A stretch of DNA of 33,708 nt from an uncultured Sinobacteraceae bacterium (GCA_937902995.1 CALEKY010000042.1:1-33708); one strand, 5' to 3'. Shown: positions 15,382 through 24,171, numbered from the stretch's first letter. Made by a program: numbers and translations. The notes: a model not told the origin generated them from the letters alone.

Positions 15382-16686
15382 TCAGCTAGAGCGTTGTAGC
15401 TCGGCCCTCAACGCAGCGAGGGTCGGTTCGAGTTCCTTCTCCTGCCGCGGCAGCGCCAACAACGCCGCCAAGCTTGGGGGCACCTCCACCTCGTAGCCGA
15501 TTTGCGGCTCGACGACCTCGTTGAATTTCGCCGGATGAGCCGTAGCGACGATCACCCAATGTCCCTTGGCGCCGCGCGACAACAGACGCCGGTACACCTT
15601 GGCTGCCGTTGCGGTATGCGGACACCACACTTGGTGCAACTCGTGCGAATCGCGGCGGATGGTCGCACGAATCTCGATGTCGTCGACGCTCGATGCGCCG
15701 ATCTGCATCTGCAACTCCTCGAAATCCGGGTGCAGCGAGCGCAGGCGCTCCATGTTGCTCGGGTTGCCGACGTCCATCGCCGAGGCCAGCGTCTGAACGC
15801 TCGGCTGCGGCATCCATTCGCCGGTACGCAAAAATTCCGTGACCGTTTGATTCGCGTTCGTTGCCAGCACGATCTCGCCGATCGGCAGCCCGATGTGCCG
15901 CGCCCAAATACACGCGAGCGAATTACCCAGGTTGCCCGACGGAATGCTGAAGTTCGGACGCTTGCCGGTTTCGCGCCACAGCTCGAGGCTGGCCTTCGCG
16001 TAGTACACCATCTGCGGCAGAAGCCGGCCGATGTTGATGCTGTTCGCCGAGGACAACTCATGCGTTTCGGCGAGCGCCGGATCGAGGAATGCTTCCTTCA
16101 CCATGCGCTGGCAATCGTCGAACGTGCCGTGCACGCAGAACGTCCGCACGTTGTCGCCCCAGCACGCCAGTTGCTGCGCTTGCCGCTGAGAGACCTGACC
16201 CTTCGGATAGAGCACGACGACTTCGAAGCCCGGGCGCCGATGGAAAGCTGCCGCGACCGCTCCGCCGGTGTCGCCCGATGTCGCGACCAAAATGGTCAGC
16301 TTCTTCTTTGCATTGCGCCGAATACGCGACAGCGCAGCGGCAAGAAAGCGCGCCCCATAGTCCTTGAATGCCGAGGTCGGACCATGGAACAGCTCGAGCA
16401 CCGATGCGGGCGACGGTGCGCCTTTCAGTTCTTTGATGGGCGTCGGAAAGTTGAATGCCTCGCGACAGATCTCGCCGATGTCGGAAGCAAGCGGGTCGCC
16501 TTCCGCGAACGGTGCGAGCAGACGCTCGCCGATCTCCGGCATCTCGTGCACATCGCTGAACTCATGCGGCACGAAGTGCGGAAACGGGTCGGGAATATAG
16601 AGCCCGCCGTCCGGCGCAATGCCTCGCGAGATCGCCTCCGTGAGTCCGACGCGGTGCTGGGAATTCCGGGTACTGATGTACTGCAT
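15382..16686 (-). CDS. thrC: Threonine synthase
   Basis: This 434-residue PLP enzyme converts O-phosphohomoserine to threonine, the last step of the pathway (E. coli ThrC has 428 residues). The N-terminus MQYISTRNSQHRVGLTEAISRGIAPDGGLY is typical. Lys108 in FHGPTSAFKDYGARF is the Schiff-base lysine, followed by VATSGDTGGAVAAAF and the SIPSGNLGNSLA phosphate-binding loop. The ATG at 16686 is chosen because the conserved N-terminus starts there. An upstream in-frame start would extend into thrB. It follows thrB by 22 nt. Confidence 0.97.
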   Translation of the reverse strand: MQYISTRNSQHRVGLTEAISRGIAPDGGLYIPDPFPHFVPHEFSDVHEMPEIGERLLAPFAEGDPLASDIGEICREAFNFPTPIKELKGAPSPASVLELFHGPTSAFKDYGARFLAAALSRIRRNAKKKLTILVATSGDTGGAVAAAFHRRPGFEVVVLYPKGQVSQRQAQQLACWGDNVRTFCVHGTFDDCQRMVKEAFLDPALAETHELSSANSINIGRLLPQMVYYAKASLELWRETGKRPNFSIPSGNLGNSLACIWARHIGLPIGEIVLATNANQTVTEFLRTGEWMPQPSVQTLASAMDVGNPSNMERLRSLHPDFEELQMQIGASSVDDIEIRATIRRDSHELHQVWCPHTATAAKVYRRLLSRGAKGHWVIVATAHPAKFNEVVEPQIGYEVEVPPSLAALLALPRQEKELEPTLAALRAELQRSS

Positions 16687-16708
16687 TTCGGTCTTGTGAT
16701 GATCGGCT

Positions 16709-17638
16709 CTATTCCACCCGTGCGCCGATGGCGTCGAGCGTGGAAATCCAGGCATCGCTGGCAAGCCCGTGCGCCTGGAAACCCGCAACCATCGCGTCGC
16801 GAATGCGCTCCGCATGCTCTTGCTCGCACCAAGCGAACACCGTGGGACCCGCTCCGGAAATCGAACAGCCGAGCGCGCCGTGCTGCATCGCTCCGTCCTT
16901 CACGGCTTGGAAGCCTGGAATCAGCACCTTGCGTTGCGGCTCGATGATCACGTCCTCCAGCGATTCGCGAATCAAGCGCAAGTCGTTCGTGAAACAGCCG
17001 GTCAGGAATCCGGCCAGGTTCGCGGACTGCCAGATCACATAGGACAGATCGATCGAACGGTTGAGGATCTCGCGCGCCGCGCGCGTCGAAAGCGTCATGT
17101 GCGGGTGGACCAGCACGCAGCGGACCTGCGGCGGGACGGGAATCTGTTTCACGTTCGGGTTGTCGATGCCTACGGTCAGGACCAAGCCGCCGTAGAGCGA
17201 AGGTGCGATGTTGTCGACGTGCACCGAGCCGCTCGCGACCGCTTCGCCCTTCATCGCAAACTTGAGCAGCTCGAGTTTGTCGAGCGAGCGCGGTAGCAGC
17301 GCATTCGTCGCCACGACGGCCGCGACGGCCGATGCCGCCGAACCGCCGAGACCCGAGCCGAGCGGAATGCCCTTCTCGATCGTCAGCTCGACACCGAAAT
17401 CGAGGCCGAGATCGCGGACCATGCTGAGCACGGCCATGCCTGCCGTGTTCTTCTCCGGATCGAGCGGCAGTTCCGAAACCGAACCGTGAATGCGTGCGAT
17501 GCGCACCTCCCGAGTCGGAAGACGCTTTGCCGTTACACGATCGCCGATCGCCTGAAAGCTATGGCCGAGCACGTCGAAGCCGACGGCCACATTGCCGACG
17601 CTTGCAGGCGCAAACGCAGTTGCAGATTGATTCGTCAC
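16709..17638 (-). CDS. thrB: Homoserine kinase
   Basis: This 309-residue GHMP-family kinase phosphorylates homoserine with ATP (E. coli ThrB has 310 residues). The N-terminal ATAFAPASVGNVAVGFDVLG segment and the ATP-binding motif PLGSGLGGSAAS (residues 92-103) are present, as is the C-terminal GCSISGAGPTVFAW motif. The start is a GTG at 17638 that overlaps the thrA stop as GTGA, a classical 4-nt coupling. An earlier in-frame codon at 17662 would add eight residues and is less likely. It is followed by thrC. Confidence 0.96.
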   Translation of the reverse strand: MTNQSATAFAPASVGNVAVGFDVLGHSFQAIGDRVTAKRLPTREVRIARIHGSVSELPLDPEKNTAGMAVLSMVRDLGLDFGVELTIEKGIPLGSGLGGSAASAVAAVVATNALLPRSLDKLELLKFAMKGEAVASGSVHVDNIAPSLYGGLVLTVGIDNPNVKQIPVPPQVRCVLVHPHMTLSTRAAREILNRSIDLSYVIWQSANLAGFLTGCFTNDLRLIRESLEDVIIEPQRKVLIPGFQAVKDGAMQHGALGCSISGAGPTVFAWCEQEHAERIRDAMVAGFQAHGLASDAWISTLDAIGARVE

Positions 17639-20112
17639 AGTTTCGCGCCCAGGTAGGCACACACTCGCAGCAAGTCGGCGAAGACGCCGCCGGCGGTCAC
17701 TTCCGGTCCGGCCCCCGGCCCTTGCACAACGAGCGCGTTCTCGTTGTATCGGCGCGTAATGAAGCGCACGACATTATCGGTCAGATTGATGTTCGCGAAC
17801 GTATGCGCCCGTTCGAGCTCGACCAAGCCGACCGAAGCTTTGCCCGTCGCGGCGTCGAGCGATCCGACATAGCGGAGCACACGGTTGTGTGCGCGTGCGG
17901 ACTCGAGCCGCTTCGTCATCGCCGCGTCGAACTCAGGCAGACGTTCCAAGAATTCCTCGGCCGAGCACGACCTCAAAGCCGCAGGCACGAGACTCTCGAC
18001 CTCGACATCCTTCATCTCGAGCTTCAAACCCATCTCGCGGCCGAGAATGATGAGCTTGCGCGCAAAGTCCACACCGGCCAGGTCGTCGCGCGGATCGGGC
18101 TCCGTGTAACCCTTCGCCTTTGCGGCTCGCACGATCGCAGAGAACGGCTCGCTGCCGTCCCAAACATTGAATAGGTAAGCGAGCGTGCCGGACAAAATGC
18201 CTTCGACGCGCCGAATCTCATCGCCCGTATCGCGTAGATCACGCAGCGTTTGAATGATGGGCAATCCTGCGCCGACCGTGGCTTCGTAAAGGTAGTGCGC
18301 GCCGCCCTGCTTGCGCGCTTCTTGAAGCCTCAAGTAGAAATCAAAATCGGCGCTGTTCGCCTTCTTGTTCGGCGTCACGATGTGGATGCCGCTCGCCAAC
18401 CAGCCGGGATAGCGGGCTGCGACATCCGCGCTCGCCGAGCAATCGATGATGATGGCGTGCGGCAAGTGATCGGCATGCACGTGCTCTGCGAACTTCGCCA
18501 GATCCGCCGGCACGTTGTTCGCGTTGATCGCCTCGCGCCACCGGTTCAATGGAATTTCTCCATTCGCGAGATGCATGCGCTGCGAGCTCATGATGCCTCG
18601 CACGCGCAGATCCACTTTCAGCTCGCGCGACAAATGCTCCACGCGCGCTGCCAATTGGTCGAGCAGCACGCCGCCGACGACGCCAGGACCGATGAGACCG
18701 ATCGAAATCGTGTGCGGAGAGAGATAGAAGCTCGAGTGCACGGCGCGCAACGCACGAGCCGTCTGCTTGCCGTCGATGACGACCGAGATATTGCGCTCCG
18801 AGGCGCCCTGGGCGATCGCTCGCACGCTCACTGCGGCGCTGCCGAGCGCGCCGAACACCTTGGCCGCCACGCCGTGCGCTCCCGCCATGCCGTCGCCGAC
18901 GACCGCGAGAATGCTGCAGGCACTGGTCACTTCGACGCTTTGAATCTGGCCGAGCCGCAATTCGCTATCGAACGCTTGGCGGACGACGGCTTCTGCACGC
19001 GCGGCCTCCGCTTCGGGAATGGCAAAACAGATCGAGTGTTCCGAGCTGCCTTGGGAGATCAGGATCACGGAGATTCCGTGATCGCGTAGCGCGCCGAACA
19101 GACGATGCGCGGTGCCGGGCACGCCGATCATGCCGGCGCCTTCGACATTGACGAGCGCGACTTTGTCGATGCTCGTGATGCCCTTGACGAGCAGCGACGA
19201 GTTGGACTTCTCGCAGATCAACGTGCCGGGCTTTTCCGGTGCGAAGGTGTTGCGGATCCAGATCGGAATGCTCTTGGCGACGGCCGGCGCCATCGTCTGC
19301 GGATGAATGACCTTGGCACCGAAATACGCCAGCTCCATCGCCTCGTTGTAGGACAGCGAGTCGATCACTTTCGCGTCCGGCACGAGCCGCGGATCGGCGC
19401 TCAATACGCCGTCGACGTCAGTCCAGATATGGATCTCCTCGGCATCGAGCAGCGAGCCGAAGATGGCACCGGAAAAATCGCTGCCGTTGCGACCGAGCGT
19501 CGTCTGCAGGCCGTTCTGATCCCGGGCGATGAATCCGGTGATGATGAGCGTCGCGATGGCGTCGCGAGCCACGGCCTTGGCCATGTTCTCGCGAGCGATA
19601 TCCCATTGCACGGCCGGTCCGAGCGACCCCCACTGCACCGTGAGGATCTCTCGAGCGTCGATCCATTCGACTTTGCCCGGACGGCGGCCGCGCGCGCGCA
19701 AATAAGCGCTGAAGAGTCGCGTCGACCAAATCTCTCCGTAGCCGGCGATCAGATCGCGGATGGTTTGCGAGGCCGACCGGATCAGCCGAACCGCCTGCAG
19801 GATGCCGTAAATGTCGCGGCAGTCGCGCTCGAGCGTATCGAGAAAACGAGCGCGCGCCTCGCTGCTGAGCAGCGTGTCGGCAATGACTTGATGACGATGG
19901 CGGATCTGCTCGATCCGCCCCTCGAGATCGGCCTCCTGCGCTTCGGCGGCCGCGACCAGGTTGAGCAGTGCATCCGTGACGCCCCGACAGGCCGACAGCA
20001 CGACGCCCAATCGCGGATGCGGATCCTCTTCGAGGATCTTCGCAACCCGCTCCATACAAGCGGCGTCGGCGACACTCGAGCCGCCAAACTTATGTACTCG
20101 CCAACGCTCCAC
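17635..20112 (-). CDS. thrA: Bifunctional aspartokinase I / homoserine dehydrogenase I
   Basis: This 825-residue fusion enzyme performs the first and third steps of threonine biosynthesis (E. coli ThrA has 820). The aspartokinase domain begins with VHKFGGSSVADAACMERVA and includes TTLGRNGSDFSGAIFG. Two regulatory ACT-type repeats follow (about residues 310-455, e.g. VEGAGMIGVPGTAHRLFGAL). The homoserine dehydrogenase domain starts at ISIGLIGPGVVGGVLLDQL and contains TPNKKANS and YEATVGAGLPII. The start is a GTG at 20112, the only plausible start because an in-frame TAG lies 18 nt upstream; no strong ribosome site is seen. The enzyme is normally feedback-inhibited by threonine. No threonine/isoleucine-rich leader-attenuator was found upstream. 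Confidence 0.97.
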   Translation of the reverse strand: MERWRVHKFGGSSVADAACMERVAKILEEDPHPRLGVVLSACRGVTDALLNLVAAAEAQEADLEGRIEQIRHRHQVIADTLLSSEARARFLDTLERDCRDIYGILQAVRLIRSASQTIRDLIAGYGEIWSTRLFSAYLRARGRRPGKVEWIDAREILTVQWGSLGPAVQWDIARENMAKAVARDAIATLIITGFIARDQNGLQTTLGRNGSDFSGAIFGSLLDAEEIHIWTDVDGVLSADPRLVPDAKVIDSLSYNEAMELAYFGAKVIHPQTMAPAVAKSIPIWIRNTFAPEKPGTLICEKSNSSLLVKGITSIDKVALVNVEGAGMIGVPGTAHRLFGALRDHGISVILISQGSSEHSICFAIPEAEAARAEAVVRQAFDSELRLGQIQSVEVTSACSILAVVGDGMAGAHGVAAKVFGALGSAAVSVRAIAQGASERNISVVIDGKQTARALRAVHSSFYLSPHTISIGLIGPGVVGGVLLDQLAARVEHLSRELKVDLRVRGIMSSQRMHLANGEIPLNRWREAINANNVPADLAKFAEHVHADHLPHAIIIDCSASADVAARYPGWLASGIHIVTPNKKANSADFDFYLRLQEARKQGGAHYLYEATVGAGLPIIQTLRDLRDTGDEIRRVEGILSGTLAYLFNVWDGSEPFSAIVRAAKAKGYTEPDPRDDLAGVDFARKLIILGREMGLKLEMKDVEVESLVPAALRSCSAEEFLERLPEFDAAMTKRLESARAHNRVLRYVGSLDAATGKASVGLVELERAHTFANINLTDNVVRFITRRYNENALVVQGPGAGPEVTAGGVFADLLRVCAYLGAKL

Positions 20113-20286
20113 GCGGCTAACGCTTCTCTATCGGTTGTCGTGATGCATTTCGAGTTGCGCAGCCATCCGACCTCCGCCCTCGAAGGCGGCGGCGAAAAAC
20201 GGCGAGGACACTCGAACTTGGGAGGGCGACACTCTACTGGCAGGCTCTGCGGGCGGCAAGCCAGCCGGTCGTAGATTGCATACCGT

Positions 20287-21594
20287 CTATCGCTTTTGGC
20301 TGGGCGCAGTTCTGCCGAACGCGAGGACGGAAGCGTCTTCCTGGGCCGATTGCGGCGCTCCAGGCCGAGCGAAGCAGATCGTTTCTCCCGGATCGGGTCC
20401 GGCAGTCGCGGCCTCGGCCAGGCTCTTCTTGTAGAGCACGCGGGCCGGACCGATCTGGATCAAGTCTCCGTCGCGAAGCGTCCGTCGGACGATGCGTCGC
20501 GAGTTGACGAGCAGGCCGTTCGTACTCCCGAGATCGAGCAGGATGTCTTGCTTGCCATCGCGCAGAATGAGCGCGTGGTAGCGGCTCACGAACACCGAGT
20601 CGATCCGCACGTCGGTGTCCTCGCCGCGCCCGATGAGCACTCGATCCGTGGCGAGGACGACTTCCCGATCGGGCGATCCCTGCAAGCTGATCACGAGCTT
20701 CGACTCCGGATGCGGTTCGCGCGGTTCTACAGGGCGTCGCAGGAAGTCGGGTAGCGCGCGATCGCGCATGCCGACCTCGTCGATCGCACGTTCCAGTGCT
20801 GGCGAGGTCACGCTCGATTCGCCCTGCTCCATCGCAATCGCGAGCGCCCGCTCGCACAGGCGGTTGATCTGCGCCGGAACGCCGCCGGTGCAAGCATGGA
20901 TTTGCGGCATCAGCGTGTAAGGCATGAGCGCGTCCGGATCGGCAACGCCCTTCGCCCGCAGCCGGTGGGCAACGTATGCCGCGGTCTGATCGTCGCTGAA
21001 CGGCTCCAAGGCGAAACGCGGAACGCTGCCGGACATGAGCTGCACCATGCGCGGCGACTCGAGCACATGCATGAGCCCCGCCTGACCGAGCAGGAGCAGC
21101 TTCAGCACGCGCTGACCGTCGTGCTCGATCGAGGCCAGGGCTCGGACCTCCTCGAGGACGGACGGATGCATGCTTTGAGCGTTCTCGACGATGAGTACGC
21201 ACAAGCGGCCAGTGGTCGCTTGGTGATCGAGAAAGCGCTCGGCAAGGCGTCGGCGATCTGTCTTGTCGTCGGGACCGAGCGCAATGCCGAACTGGTGCAG
21301 AACCTCGAGCAGGAAATCGCGCGCGGAAATGTTCTCGCGACTGACTGCGGCCACAACGACTCGATCGTCGAGCTCCTGAAGGAACCGCGAAATCAGCAGG
21401 CTCTTGCCGCAGCCATGCGGAGCGGTCACGACGCCTAGGCGGGCACGCGTCCAGAGCGCATGCCCCATGAACTCGAGCGCGCGCAAATGCTGATCGCTGG
21501 GGAAGAAACTTGCGTCGTCGTCGCAGGCACCGAAAGGGTTTCCATGCAAACCCAGCGTCGTGGGCCAAGAATCGGAGAGCGCGGTTGAGCTCAT
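20287..21594 (-). CDS. ExeA/GspA-like AAA ATPase with C-terminal FHA domain
   Basis: This 435-residue protein starts with the ExeA/GspA/MshM-like LGLHGNPFG region and a P-loop at residues 58-65 (APHGCGKS). The Walker B region is LCVLIVENAQSM: the usual DEAQ is replaced by ENAQ, which is atypical and could weaken hydrolysis. A sensor/arginine region (FALEPFSDDQTAAYVAHRL) and the TGGVPAQINRLCERAL helix complete the ATPase. Residues 318-388 form a canonical FHA domain (IGRGEDTDVRIDSVFVSRYH, LDLGSTNGLLVNSRRI, DGDLIQIG), a phosphothreonine-peptide reader. The tail of about 45 residues is disordered in composition. Start alternatives are ATG at 21618 and GTG at 21681; none has a clear Shine-Dalgarno. 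GspA-type proteins help assemble secretins or pili, but no such genes are nearby, so the partner is unknown. Confidence 0.82.
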   Translation of the reverse strand: MSSTALSDSWPTTLGLHGNPFGACDDDASFFPSDQHLRALEFMGHALWTRARLGVVTAPHGCGKSLLISRFLQELDDRVVVAAVSRENISARDFLLEVLHQFGIALGPDDKTDRRRLAERFLDHQATTGRLCVLIVENAQSMHPSVLEEVRALASIEHDGQRVLKLLLLGQAGLMHVLESPRMVQLMSGSVPRFALEPFSDDQTAAYVAHRLRAKGVADPDALMPYTLMPQIHACTGGVPAQINRLCERALAIAMEQGESSVTSPALERAIDEVGMRDRALPDFLRRPVEPREPHPESKLVISLQGSPDREVVLATDRVLIGRGEDTDVRIDSVFVSRYHALILRDGKQDILLDLGSTNGLLVNSRRIVRRTLRDGDLIQIGPARVLYKKSLAEAATAGPDPGETICFARPGAPQSAQEDASVLAFGRTAPSQKR

Positions 21595-21669
21595 CGCCGG
21601 CAAGCGTTCGTTATACATCGAAGTCGAGGCACGGCCCGCCGTACGTCCCCTCGGCCGGCCCGCCTGCAT

Positions 21670-21691
21670 CCCAGCAGCCACCTCTGCTGGG
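21670..21691 (-). other. 8-bp perfect hairpin upstream of the AAA-FHA gene
   Basis: CCCAGCAG and CTGCTGGG form a perfect 8-bp stem with a 6-nt loop, about 75 nt upstream of the chosen ATG. It could be a leader structure of the ATPase gene or a processing/termination structure downstream of the tRNA. A second hairpin (GTGCGGG/CCCGCAC, 21740-21756) lies between this one and the tRNA. Neither is followed by a clean T-run on the minus strand. Confidence 0.35.
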
Positions 21692-21800
21692 CCCCTTCAA
21701 GAACCCCGATAGGAGTGTCAGGAAATCCGACAATAAGCTGTGCGGGTTGCCCGCACAAGTCGACAAATGGCGACGCTGGTACAGCAAAAAGGCTGGGAAG

Positions 21801-21876
21801 TGGTGGGTCGGGTGGGAATCGAACCCACGACCAATGGATTAAAAGTCCAGTGCTCTACCGACTGAGCTACCGACCC
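21801..21876 (-). tRNA. tRNA-Lys (UUU anticodon)
   Basis: The complementary strand folds into a complete 76-nt cloverleaf with an encoded CCA end. The acceptor stem is GGGTCGG/CCGACCC, the D-arm GCTC/GAGC, the anticodon loop CTTTTAA (anticodon TTT at 21841-21843), and the T-arm GTGGG-TTCGATT-CCCAC. The top pair of the anticodon stem is a C27-U43 mismatch; the other four pairs are Watson-Crick. A lysine tRNA downstream of the tol-pal-cpoB cluster is also the arrangement in E. coli. A T5 run follows within 20 nt of the CCA. Confidence 0.97.
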
Positions 21877-21993
21877 ACTGAGATGAAGCGGCTGGCAGTT
21901 TGCGAGCCCTGCCCAGCCGTAGGCTGGAGCAGCAGGTCGCCACATGCTAGGGCGTTCGAGGGGCGCGCATGATACCGGAACTGTCGGCGCAGT

Positions 21994-22671
21994 TCACTGG
22001 AAGTAACGCGTCGGATCCGGCACGCCGGCCGCGGCAAACCCCTCGCGCCGCAGGCGGCATGCGTCGCAGCGTCCGCACGCGCGACCGTCGTCGTCCGCCT
22101 GGTAACAGGAGACCGTCAACCCATAATCGACGCCGAGCTCGACCCCTCGCCGAATGATCTGGGCCTTCGTGAGATCGACGAGTGGCGCCACGATCCGGAA
22201 CTTCATCGTCCCCTCGACGGCAGCTTTCGTCGCCAAATTCGCGACGTGCTCGAATGCCGCAATGAACGCTGGCCGGCAATCGGGATAGCCCGAGTAGTCG
22301 ACTGCGTTGACGCCGATGTGAATCTCTGCGGCTCCGATCACCTCCGCCCAGCCGAGCGCGAGCGCCAACATCACCGTGTTGCGGGCTGGCACGTACGTGA
22401 TCGGAATCCCGATCTGCGGGGCCTCCGGCACCGCGAGCGACGGATCGGTCAACGCCGAACCGCCGATACCGCCCAAATCGATGCGCATCGTTCGATGCTC
22501 GACCGCGCCCAGGCTGCGCGCAATGCGCTCGGCAGCGAGCAACTCGGCGCGATGACGCTGACCGTAGTCCACGCTGAGCGCGTAGCACTCGCGCCCTTCA
22601 TGGCGCGCGATCGCCAACGTCGTCGCCGAATCGAGCCCGCCGGAGACCAAGACCACTGCACGTTTCGTCAT
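21994..22671 (-). CDS. queC: 7-cyano-7-deazaguanine (preQ0) synthase QueC
   Basis: This 225-residue ATP-dependent enzyme turns 7-carboxy-7-deazaguanine into preQ0, a precursor of queuosine in tRNA. The PP-loop motif VVLVSGGLDSATTLA is at residues 6-20. The zinc-binding cysteine cluster is at the C-terminus (SCYQADDDGRACGRCDACRLR). VPARNTVMLALALGWAE and GVNAVDYSGYPDCRPAF are also family-typical. The ATG is 6 nt downstream of the queE stop, so the two genes form an operon. Confidence 0.96.
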   Translation of the reverse strand: MTKRAVVLVSGGLDSATTLAIARHEGRECYALSVDYGQRHRAELLAAERIARSLGAVEHRTMRIDLGGIGGSALTDPSLAVPEAPQIGIPITYVPARNTVMLALALGWAEVIGAAEIHIGVNAVDYSGYPDCRPAFIAAFEHVANLATKAAVEGTMKFRIVAPLVDLTKAQIIRRGVELGVDYGLTVSCYQADDDGRACGRCDACRLRREGFAAAGVPDPTRYFQ

Positions 22672-22677
22672 GTCGAA

Positions 22678-23361
22678 TCAGCGCCCCGGCACGTCGCCCC
22701 ACAACATCTTGTGAAGCTGCACTTGCAGGCGTACCGGCAAACGAGCCTCCAAAATCCACTCCGCCAGCGCCGCCGGCGACACTTGCCCATAGCTGGGGCT
22801 GAACAAGACCGTGCAGCTTCGAGCGAGATCGTGAGTGCGTACGAACTCGCAAGCCCACACGAAGTCCTCACGGCTGCAGATGACGAATTTCAATTGATCC
22901 GTCGGTCGCAAGACGGCGAGATTCTCGAGACGATTGCGGGCCGCCTCCCCGCTCTCGGGCGTCTTGATGTCGACGACGCGAGCGACACGCTCGTCGACAC
23001 CCGAGATATCGATTGCGCCGCTCGTCTCGAGCGAGACCGTCAAGCCGGCATCGCAAAGCCGCCGCAACAGCTCCAGGCAGTGCTTCTGCGCGAGCGGCTC
23101 GCCGCCCGTCACGCACACGTGCTTCACCTTGAAGTTCGCGACGCGCTCCAGGACGTCCTCGACCGAAAGCCATTCGCCGCCGTAGAAGGCATACTGGGTG
23201 TCGCAATAGCGGCAGCGCAGTGGGCAACCCGTAAGCCGAACGAATACGGTCGGCCATCCGACGTGATCGGCTTCGCCTTGGATCGAAAGGAAGATTTCCG
23301 TGATCTTGACGCGCAGGCCCGAAATAGCGGATTCACCGGATGCGGTGACGAGAGCATTCAT
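22678..23361 (-). CDS. queE: 7-carboxy-7-deazaguanine synthase QueE
   Basis: This 227-residue radical SAM enzyme contracts 6-carboxytetrahydropterin to 7-carboxy-7-deazaguanine. The cluster motif CPLRCRYC is at Cys46, Cys50 and Cys53 (CxxxCxxC), followed by DTQYAFYGGEW. The SAM-binding CVTGGEPLAQ segment and the LETSGAIDI strand are present. IFLSIQGEADHVGWPTVFVR is the usual QueE N-terminus. queC follows directly; queD is not in the window. The gene is placed after cpoB, as in many gammaproteobacteria. Confidence 0.96.
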   Translation of the reverse strand: MNALVTASGESAISGLRVKITEIFLSIQGEADHVGWPTVFVRLTGCPLRCRYCDTQYAFYGGEWLSVEDVLERVANFKVKHVCVTGGEPLAQKHCLELLRRLCDAGLTVSLETSGAIDISGVDERVARVVDIKTPESGEAARNRLENLAVLRPTDQLKFVICSREDFVWACEFVRTHDLARSCTVLFSPSYGQVSPAALAEWILEARLPVRLQVQLHKMLWGDVPGR

Positions 23362-23406
23362 CGGCCATGCGAGAGGTCGAGCAACGCGCGCGACACGGCG
23401 CGCTGC

Positions 23407-24147
23407 TTACCGTCCCTCGCCCTCCATCTTTGCGAGCCGCTGGCTCGCCAGCCGCGCCGCCGTCGTATCCGCATACTGCTGGACGACCTGATTCAAGGCA
23501 GCGCGCGCTTCCGCCCAATTCTTGAGCTCGTAATTGCAGTAACCGATCTTGAGGAGCGCGTCCGGCATCTTGCGCGAGTTGGGAAACCGGTCGACGACCG
23601 TCCGGAAGCTCTTCAACGCCTCGCCGTATTGGCGCTGCACGTAGTGCGACTCGCCGAGCCAGTACCACGCATTGTCCAACAAGCCGCTGTCCGGGAACGT
23701 CGCAATGAATTGCTTGAATGCGCCCGTGGCTTCCGCGTACTTGCCGTCCTTCAACAGATCGAACGCGGCCTGGTAATTCGCCCGGTCGTCGCCTTGCGGG
23801 ATCGGCAGGCCTGCACTTCCGCTGCGGTTTGCAGGCACGGAAACCCCGCCCGCTTCGAGCGCAGATACGCGACGATCGACATCGTTGTATTGCTCCCGCA
23901 CCTGATCCTGCGTGCGGTTCACGGAATGTTGGAGCTCCTCGAGCTGACCGCGCAGTATGCGAATCTCGTTTTGTGAAGCTTCGATACGTTGCGACAGATC
24001 GAGCAGACTCTGATTCGCGAGCACACGCTCGATGCGCAGCAACCGCCCATCGAGCTCCGTCAGCTTCTGAACGACGGGATCCTGCTCCGGTGCCGTTGCA
24101 CAGCCCGCGAGGACGGCACAGACGGCAAGACCGACGATTGAGCGCAT
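23407..24147 (-). CDS. cpoB: Cell division coordinator CpoB (YbgF)
   Basis: This 246-residue periplasmic protein couples the Tol machinery to peptidoglycan synthesis during constriction in E. coli. It has an N-terminal trimeric coiled coil (about residues 25-95, e.g. QRIEASQNEIRILRGQLEEL), a short linker, and C-terminal TPRs (YQAAFDLLKDGKYAEATGAF; LLDNAWYWLGESHYVQRQYG; ALLKIGYCNYELKNWAEAR). The ATG at 24147 is preferred because AAGGTG stands before it at normal spacing. The signal sequence ends in VLAGC, a good lipobox with Cys16. E. coli CpoB is not a lipoprotein, so this version may be membrane-anchored. It sits 24 nt downstream of pal. Confidence 0.93.
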   Translation of the reverse strand: MRSIVGLAVCAVLAGCATAPEQDPVVQKLTELDGRLLRIERVLANQSLLDLSQRIEASQNEIRILRGQLEELQHSVNRTQDQVREQYNDVDRRVSALEAGGVSVPANRSGSAGLPIPQGDDRANYQAAFDLLKDGKYAEATGAFKQFIATFPDSGLLDNAWYWLGESHYVQRQYGEALKSFRTVVDRFPNSRKMPDALLKIGYCNYELKNWAEARAALNQVVQQYADTTAARLASQRLAKMEGEGR

Positions 24148-24171
24148 GAGCATCACCTTACCTTCGATCCA

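Noticed and set aside
13269..15389. A 706-codon plus-strand frame overlapping the M20 gene and the NERD gene
   Set aside because: It is a frame-shifted shadow of the M20 peptidase, then antisense to the NERD gene. It has strongly Arg-rich composition and no domain motifs.
20234..20281. A 15-codon minus-strand frame (MQSTTGWLAARRACQ) upstream of thrA, as a possible thr leader peptide
   Set aside because: It has only two adjacent Thr codons and no Ile codons, and the nearby GC-rich hairpin (CCGCC/GGCGG) has no T-run, so attenuation is not supported.
22246..23976. A 576-codon plus-strand frame
   Set aside because: It is antisense to queC, queE and cpoB, all of which have full family motifs.
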